This document shows positions 57,470 to 64,000 of a stretch of DNA of 64,000 nucleotides, piece after piece (within the stretch, counting starts at the first letter, position 1; every line of letters starts with the position of its first letter). This DNA is from Callorhinus ursinus (Eukaryota; Chordata; Mammalia; Carnivora; Otariidae), in assembly GCF_003265705.1 (NCBI RefSeq), contig NW_020312894.1, forward strand, positions 2,953,556 to 3,017,555, read 5' to 3'. The notes under the pieces are model-generated. The model saw only the letters and a list, made by a program, of their open reading frames with translations. It was not told where the DNA came from and searched no databases. The position numbers and the translations under genes are program-made.

Positions 57470-59560
57470 ACCGTCTGATGGCGCCCTCCTCCCCGGGTCC
57501 GAAGGTTTCCCGAGCCGTCCTGGTACTTACCAGACAAGGCCGTCACAAAGCCGCCGGGTTACAGGCCTGCGCCCAGGTTCTTTACCCTTCCAAACCCAGA
57601 GGGGCACAGGGCCCCCGCACTCCCCCAGGGCCCTGTCCTCTGCCGGTGGCCGCCCCGGGGCACCGAAGGCCTGAAGAGCGAGCCCGCCCGTGGCCACGGC
57701 AGGTGGTCGTGGAGGGACTTCAGGTGGCACGGCAGGGCAGAGGACCCGGTGCTGGGAGGAAGCCCGCAGCATACTAGCCGGGATGCGGAGTATCCGGAGT
57801 CGCGGGGCACACACGGGTGTGCTGCGGGAGAGATGAGACTCTGCTGCCCCCGGCATCTCGGGAGGTCACCAGGCGTTCAGCCCCGGGTCAGGCCCCCGAC
57901 TGCCTGAGACGAGGTGGCCAAGGCGCAGAGCAGCCAGGCCGAGGTCCGTGGCCCTAGGTACGTGCTGTTCAAGAGCTTTCATGGGTTCCTCTCCAAAAGG
58001 AGACACGTCTTCACTCTCAGAGAAACTGGGAGCTGGGCAGTTCTGAGGTTCACAACATTTCTTTCCGTGTGGGAGCTCGACCCTTCCCCCCGAGCCCGGG
58101 GAGAGGAGGTGGCCACACACGGACTCGCTTACTGTGGTGAGGGAAGCAGCACACACGCCGCCCGGCGACGCAGTGCATCGAAAGCCCGTTCTGCAGAGAC
58201 TAAGCCCCACGCCTCTCCCCGCCTGCGGGAAGCACGCCGTGTGGAGCCGGGCACACGGGGTGCGGGGCTCACGTGCCCCACAGCGCCTCGCCACGTTCCC
58301 AGTCCCCGGCGTCCTGGAGCCCCGTCCTGTCTGTGACGCCGGAGACGGCCCACGGGGCTTGCGGGGAGCATGAGGCACGCAGGCGTGCAAGGACGGCCTT
58401 GGTGGCGCTCGGGGGCCGCCCCCTGCCCCATTGTGCAGCCCCTCAAGCCCCAAAGCAGGCACTCCTCGGGGAAAGCCAAAGGACACGAAAGGTGAGGACC
58501 GCAGTGACAAGGACAGAGGTGGGGCTGACGCTGGAGCCGGCAGTACGATCATGAATTCCTCGGGTCCTCAGAGCTGGAGGGAACGCTCACCACGGAGGAG
58601 CGCGTCGGCGGGGCGCTTGCAAGATGTGGCTTGCATGTTGCCCCAACGCGTGTGGTCCGCTCAGGCCGGGTCGCAGCCAGACCGCCGAGGGTCCCCGAGC
58701 CGGAGCCCAGCCCAGCCCCCGGCCGCCGCCCACGCCCCCGGCTCTGCCCCCGCCCCGCCGCCGGCCACGCCCCCGGCTCTGCCCCCGCCCGGCCGCCGGC
58801 CACGCCCCCGGCTCTGCCCCCGCCCCGCCGCCGCCCACGCCCCCGGCTCTGCCCCCTCCCGGCCGCCGCCCACGCCCCCGGCTCTACCCCCGTCCCGCCG
58901 CCCACGCCCCCGGCTGTACCCGCGCCCCGCCGCCCACGCCCCCGGCTCCGGCCCCCGCCCGGTCCCGGCCCCCGCCCCCGGCTCCGCCCACGCCCGGCCC
59001 ACGCCCACGCCCCGCCCACGCCCACGGCTCTGCCCACGCCCCGCCCACGCCCACGCCCCCGGCTCCGCCCCCGCCCCGCCGCCCGCCTCGGGCCCTGCAC
59101 TGGGCGCCCGGCCGCGAGATCCACGAGAGGCCGCGACGGCTCGGCGGGTTCCTGATTCTGGGCGCGCTGCCTGCCGGCCGCGGAGGAACGCGGGAGGCGG
59201 AGCCGCGCTCGCACACGCCACGGGCGGGCGCGGGGCCCGGCGCGCTGGGGCGGGGGCTGCTCGCGGCAGGCGAACGTCGCCCGCGGCGGCGGCGGGAACG
59301 CCGTCCCGGAGCGCGCGGCCCCTCGTCTCGTCGGCTCCGGCACCGAGTCGGCCCGTTTCGCCAGCAAAGTCAGTAGGTAGGTGTGGGGGTGCCTTTTCCA
59401 GCCTCGGAAGCGAAGGCCAGGCGCCCAGCGCGGCAGGCTCGAGGCCCGCACGTGGTGCTGGGATTCCCTGGAAGGCTGCCCCGGGGGGCCTCGCGCCTGC
59501 CCCGGGACCGGAGCAGGCGGCTAACCGGCAAAACCTGCACACACGCCACCCGTGAGGCCC
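57470..59560. promoter_or_regulatory. Orphan CpG-rich block (candidate CpG island)
   Basis: GC and CpG content rise at about 57.47 kb and peak at 58.7-59.4 kb, reaching promoter-like density outside the minisatellite (for example CGGCGGCGGCGGGAACGCCG near 59283). No start codon or frame matches a protein I know. It could be an alternative or non-coding promoter, or GC-rich DNA maintained by the minisatellite. Frames of 300-374 codons on both strands cross the tandem repeat and are not convincing genes. Confidence 0.5.
58731..59085. repeat. GC-rich minisatellite, 35-bp unit
   Basis: Units beginning CACGCCCCCGGCTCTG start at 58731, 58766, 58801, 58836 and 58871 (35 bp apart), then at 58903 and 58935 (32 bp apart), and then degrade into shorter CCCACGCC steps until about 59085. 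Because 35 is not a multiple of three, the repeat cycles through all reading frames. It lacks stop codons in every frame, which creates long false open frames on both strands. Confidence 0.93.
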
Positions 59561-59603
59561 ACGGGTCGCGCTCTTCCCTTTCAAGGGCTTCATCTGTGTT
59601 TTC

Positions 59604-59776
59604 CCTTTTTTTCGATTTTATTTATTTGAGAGAGAGCGCGCGCACCAGTGGGGGGAGGGGCAGAGGGAGAAACGGAAACGGAAGCGGGGCTCCCCGCGCG
59701 GGACTCGATCCCGGGACCCTGGCATCACACCTGAGCCGAAGGCAGACGCTTAACCGACTGAGCCACCCGGGCGCCC
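59604..59776 (-). mobile_element. SINEC, antisense, with target-site duplications
   Basis: TTTTATTTATTTGAGAGAGA, GGACTCGATCCCGGGACCCT, and a head ending GAGCCACCCGGGCGCCCC. It is exactly flanked by CATCTGTGTTTTC at 59591-59603 and 59777-59789. Confidence 0.97.
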
Positions 59777-61189
59777 CATCTGTGTTTTCTTGTCGAAGGA
59801 GGAGGGAAAGACCTGCCCTTGTCCCTCGAGGAAGCCGACCCGCGTTTGTGTCTGCACGGTGCCGGTGGATATTTTCAGTGTGTCCTTTAACCCGCAACCC
59901 ACCACTGTCTGCATTTGGTTCAGGGACAAAAATACCGGCATGTGCCTCTTAATCATTCCACAAAATGAGTTCATGGTTGCTTCAAAACCGACAAATTCTG
60001 AAACTCATTTCGGAAAACGCAAAAGCATACTAAGCGGTTAAGGAAGAGAGATTAACATCGTTCGAAATGTTTTGTCTCCTTTTAAAATATAGTTTATTTA
60101 CAAATTTCTTTCTAAAACATTTAAAACTATGCCTCAAATCCATATTGAGTACAGATAAAATTTAAAACTACACATCAGTGAAAGTGAAATACAAATATGA
60201 AGGTCCCCAGAACGCCATCATCCCAGCCCCACCACTGATGGCAGCATGTGTCCCCGTAAAACTTTGTGAACACATATGCCCAAAGACGGTGTACTTCTGA
60301 TGTTAACGTCCTGCACGTGTTTTCAGGCCCATGAATGTGTACGGGGTCCTCTCCTTAAATGGCTGCACATCATCCCCTTGAACGGACGTGCCCCAGTGCC
60401 TTTGTCCAGTCCCTCTGGAATGTGTGTGTATGTTCTTCTCATTCCTTCATCTGTTTCATCTACCTGCTATTACAAAAATTGCTGGATAACCATTCTTACG
60501 TGTTTTTATAAAGTTTTCCAATTCATAAGAGAACACTCTACAAGTTGAACTGGTGGGACGGAGGGTACATTCTGGTTTTCTGCCCTCCAGAAAGTTGGTC
60601 CCAAGAGCCCACCTCCCTTCTCTTTCACCAAGACTAGGTAGAGCCTGCTCTGTTCTTCCTTTAAACTTGGAACGTTATGAACATGCCCAAAAGTTGGCAG
60701 AAGAAACAGTACAAGGGACTCCTTCAACTGCCTTCATCTCCGGCAGTGCCCAGCTTGGGGCCAGCTCTGGCTACCCACGCGCTCCGCACACTGGAAGCAG
60801 GTCCCAGATGTAATGTCAGTTCACCCGTAATTATTTCCGAGTGGCCCTCCCAGAGACATTTAAAGAGAATAACCACAATATGATTGTTACTCTTCAAAAA
60901 ACATTTACAATAATTCTTTCTATTATGAAATCTCTAATCTCTGGTTAAATTTCTGCATACTTTTTCAATTTCATAAATGATTGATTTGGGTTTTTTATAC
61001 GACTTATTTCAAATTGGGATCCAAATAAGGTCTACATACCCGATGGGCTGATGAGTTCTGTCTCTTCTGATCGAGGGTCTCCCTTACTTTTTTCCCCCTT
61101 GGACTGTATTTTCAAGAAGCTGGTTTGTTCGTAGAGTTTGTGTCAAGATTTTGCTAATGGTGTCTCTCTTGTGTTTTACCTGGTCCTCT

Positions 61190-62500
61190 GACCTCTGTAT
61201 TTCCTATAAATTGGTAGTTGATCAGAAAGCTTGATCAGATTCGATTTTGATTTTTTGGCAAAAGTTCTTTTTTGATCCTTGCCTTTCTGATCTTTGCTGC
61301 TGACTTCGTTCTTTTCATCTGGGTGTATCCTGCATTCCGTTTCTGATACATTTATTGGTCATGTGCATATTTTCTTTTATGAACTTCCCGTCTTTGCCCA
61401 TTTTTTTATTGGGACCTGTATCTTTTTGTTATTTATTTTTAAGACTTCTTTATATATAAAGGCTAGTAAGTCTGTTTTTCTCTCAAATACAAATATTTTT
61501 CCCACTTTATAATTTTTCACTTTTTTCTCAGTGATGCTTATGGTCCCCTTAGCTGCACGTAGGACTTTCCTGTCTGTCAGCCTCTTTTTCTCTGGTTTCT
61601 AGCTTGAGAATTACTCAAGAAAGACCTTCCTTTCCCTCAAATTCTGTACGGTATTTGCATTGATATGTAATTATGCATGCTCAACTTTGCATGATTTTTA
61701 TTTCATTCTTAACATTTTAAAACTTTGCTCTATCTAAAAATTTTGGGGGGCAAAGGATGATATGTCTAGCTCGATTTCTTCCTGAGATATTAACCAGTTA
61801 TTCTAACCACATTTTTCTCCACTGATTGTAAATTCCATTTGTACCATATATGGGATTGCTTCTGTGCTTTCTCTTCTGTTCTTGGATCTGTCATTCTCAT
61901 CTGGTGGCTGTAGCACTGTGTGTGTGGGGGGGGGCACATGCATGTATGTGGCTTTTTTATTAAAACATACCACATGCAGAAAAGTGAAAAGTCAGGGTCC
62001 AGGCCCAGTGCACATCCTCATGTGGACAACCTACTTCTCCATCTTCCCCTGTTATTTCTCAGAATGCTCCTGGCTTTTTTCACACACTTATTCGTGCAAA
62101 TCAACCTCAGACTCATTTTATCAGATTTCAAAAATAAAAGCCACATAAGACATCGATTAGATTTCTGCTGAATTTACTGATTAATTGCTGGATAGGCAGT
62201 AGCTTTCCAGTCTTGAGACTCACCACTCAGAGACATGGGGTATTTTACCATGATAAGTACTTTTTATGTATCTAAGGGCTTCCTTTTCTTTCTGCTTTTG
62301 GTTTTTGTTTTGTTAGACAGGTCTTGCACTTGAAGCTCAACCCTAGGTATCTTTTTTCCATTACATTTTCTGATTATAACTGTTTAACCAGATCATTTCC
62401 TGGAATATTGCTGTTTAAAACTGAATAGTACATTTTTCCCCCAAATGCAATGAGAAGGAAACTACTCTGTACTTAGTGACACTGTATGTCAGTGTACTGA
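61190..62500 (-). mobile_element. Ancient L1-like DNA, antisense (patchy)
   Basis: TTCCTATAAATTGGTAGTTG and GCTTGATCAGATTCGATTTT, then TTTTTAAGACTTCTTTATAT and AACCCTAGGTATCTTTTTTC, resemble antisense remnants of ancient L1s. Boundaries and family are uncertain. Confidence 0.4.
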
Positions 62501-63509
62501 ATGATCATCTTTAACAATCTAAAGCCCTTTGAGGGAATAATTATCCTCACTCTACTATTAAGGACAGAGGCTTGTCCAAACTGGGCTTCTCTGACCCCAA
62601 CAGCTGCCCCTTCAGACCCATGCTCTTCAAACTGCACGTGGGTCTCAGGGGTAGGAGGGTCTTGTTAACATGGAGACACTAGGTCTGGGAGGGTCCCTGA
62701 AGTCTGCCTTTTGATAAGCTCCCGGGAGATGCCACCAACCACGTTCTGAGGATCTGGGCGTCCCTGAGTCATTGAGGTTGTGAGAAAATGGGACCTTTGT
62801 AGAGGGGCGGGGAGCTCCCTTGTTCTATGTGGAAAGTACTTCGATTTTCTGGAGGAATTAGAATATTACTTAGCCAGACGAGGCAGCCCTCAAACCCAGT
62901 ACATGAAGTAGTGGTGTCTGGTGGATCGCAGGGCTGGGGTAGGTGCCTGCCTGGGACTCCCTCGCTTCTCCCATCACTGACCCTATGCCTCAGTTTCCTC
63001 TTCTGGAAAATGCTTCAGAACCCGCTGTGAGCATTGAGTGATGGAATGATGCATTTGAGGTGCTTTGAACGGGGCCTGGCAGTAGTGACCGCGACTGCAT
63101 ACCTGTGCATGGGGCCTTGGAGCCCAGCGCCCTGGTCCCAGGATGTCAGTGACAGGGCATAAAGCTGGGCCCTCTCTGCCTCCGACGTTGACCTTGACCC
63201 TGTGGGGAAGCCCCCTCCCCCACAGGGGCAGGCCGTGTGGAGAGCACCATTCCAGGTGTCATCCCAGGGCCGCTGCCCTCTGCTCATGTCTAGTACTCGT
63301 GATTTCTGTGCACATTAAAGCACCTTTAGAAACTTCTGGCCCATCAGTTCCTTACAGATCCTTATGCATATTTGTTGAGGATTTCCGGCCAGCCATCACA
63401 CAGGATCCTGTACTTCTGCAGCCTGGCAGGAAGGCAGGGCTGTCCAGTGCAAACTTAGCAGGGCTCAGCAGGGCGGGCGCAGAGTTGCTCCTCGGGGACA
63501 GACTTCCAG
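62501..63509. other. Intronic DNA, no gene seen
   Basis: Mostly unique sequence with MIR-like remnants at about 62530-62590 and at 62980-63080 (CCTCAGTTTCCTCTTCTGGA). Frames reach 90-157 codons on both strands without recognisable domains. Confidence 0.5.
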
Positions 63510-63650
63510 TTGGAGAAGATAAAACAGCTCTGGGGATGAGTGGAGTTATGGTTGTGCAACAGTGTGGACATGCTGCATGCCACAGATGGGGATGCTTAAA
63601 AAATAGCACAATTTAGGCCCTGTGTATTTTACCACAATAAAAGAAACAAA
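63510..63650 (+). mobile_element. Ancient L1 3' end, sense
   Basis: GAGTTATGGTTGTGCAACAG, a TGCTGCATGCCACAG segment, then GTGTATTTTACCACAATAAA, the standard sense 3' end of old L1s. Confidence 0.7.
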
Positions 63651-64000
63651 TCCAATCAAGGCTTTTACAACAACTCAGTCTTTTCCCTCTCTGTGAGAAA
63701 TGGAAGCATTCCTTCCTCTCGTCTCCCGTGATCATTGGCTGTGGATGGTCCCGACACTAATCACTCATTCTCCAGTTCCCCTTCTTCCTCCAGCCACTGG
63801 AAACCCCGGAATAATTTGGGGACTCAGGCAAGCCCCCCAACCCCAGGTTCGATGGGCAGCTGGTCAGAGAGTTGGGGATGAGTCTTCAATCCCCACGTTT
63901 GGGGATCTGGAGCCAGGGTGGGAAGTAGGTTGGATTTACTGAGATGTTTCTGAGCAGCCCGAGCACTGGGCTGCTTGGCAGCCGTGTGCATGTTCCCTAA

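Larger units (their letters stand above)
43283..64000 (+). other. C10orf143: C10orf143 intron 2 (partial, runs off right edge)
   Basis: If the donor at 43283 is used, all the remaining window is intron 2. The 42.6-45.4 kb part around exon 2 is AT-rich and lacks recent transposons. Stretches not listed separately (44.2-45.6, 45.8-47.5, 47.8-48.8, 54.6-56.6 and 59.8-61.2 kb) hold no supported gene or RNA. The same DNA could also contain unseen non-coding transcripts. Confidence 0.55.

Noticed and set aside
58431..59593. 300-374-codon proline/arginine/glycine-rich proteins
   Set aside because: Produced by the 35-bp minisatellite, which lacks stops in all frames.
1..64000. CRISPR array, bacterial operon or phage-like system
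   Set aside because: Spliced exons, CpG islands, SINEs and L1s show vertebrate nuclear DNA; the tandem arrays have no spacer structure.

Overview
This is mammalian nuclear DNA, most likely from a caniform carnivore other than a dog: a pinniped, bear or mustelid. The evidence is twelve copies of the tRNA-derived carnivore SINE (SINEC/Can-SINE). Their head and body (for example GGGCGCCTGGGTGGCTCAG, then CTTCGGCTCAGGTCATGATC) are the arctoid form, not the canine SINEC_Cf form. Several carnivore-type LINE-1 elements support this. Three runs of N (400, 10 and 10 bases) mark it as a draft assembly.

Two genes are recognisable and they point away from each other. (1) GLRX3 (glutaredoxin-3/PICOT): coding exon 1 lies on the minus strand at 1843-1931 in a CpG island, and the rest of the gene runs off the left edge. 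(2) C10orf143, a small uncharacterised gene: coding exon 1 (17384-17452, plus strand) lies in a second CpG island and exon 2 at 43175-43282, joined across a 25.7-kb intron in matching phase 0. I did not find a third exon, which probably lies to the right. The pairing matches human 10q26.3, where these genes are divergent neighbours between EBF3 and the GLRX3 body; that synteny is from memory.

Layout. 1-2200: GLRX3 intron 1 start, exon 1 and promoter. 2.2-16.4 kb: intergenic, with old L1, MIR, SINEC, one young L1 stub with target-site duplications, and an LTR-like repeat. 16.4-18.1 kb: C10orf143 promoter island. 17.5-43.2 kb: C10orf143 intron 1, packed with antisense L1 sequence. This includes a 6.3-kb L1 with an intact 5' end, decayed ORF1 and ORF2, and a missing 3' end, nested in an older L1. 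43.3-64 kb: C10orf143 intron 2, with sense-strand old L1 fragments, two pairs of diverged direct repeats, and a third GC/CpG-rich block (57.5-59.6 kb) holding a 35-bp GC-rich minisatellite.

I see no tRNA, rRNA, snRNA or other structured RNA gene. Nearly all other open frames are chance frames in CpG islands, simple repeats, SINEs or L1s. I see no convincing undescribed biological system. The most useful points are the C10orf143 exons, a possible truncated isoform ending just after exon 2, the orphan CpG island with its minisatellite, and the unclassified repeat pairs at 48.8-54.3 kb.
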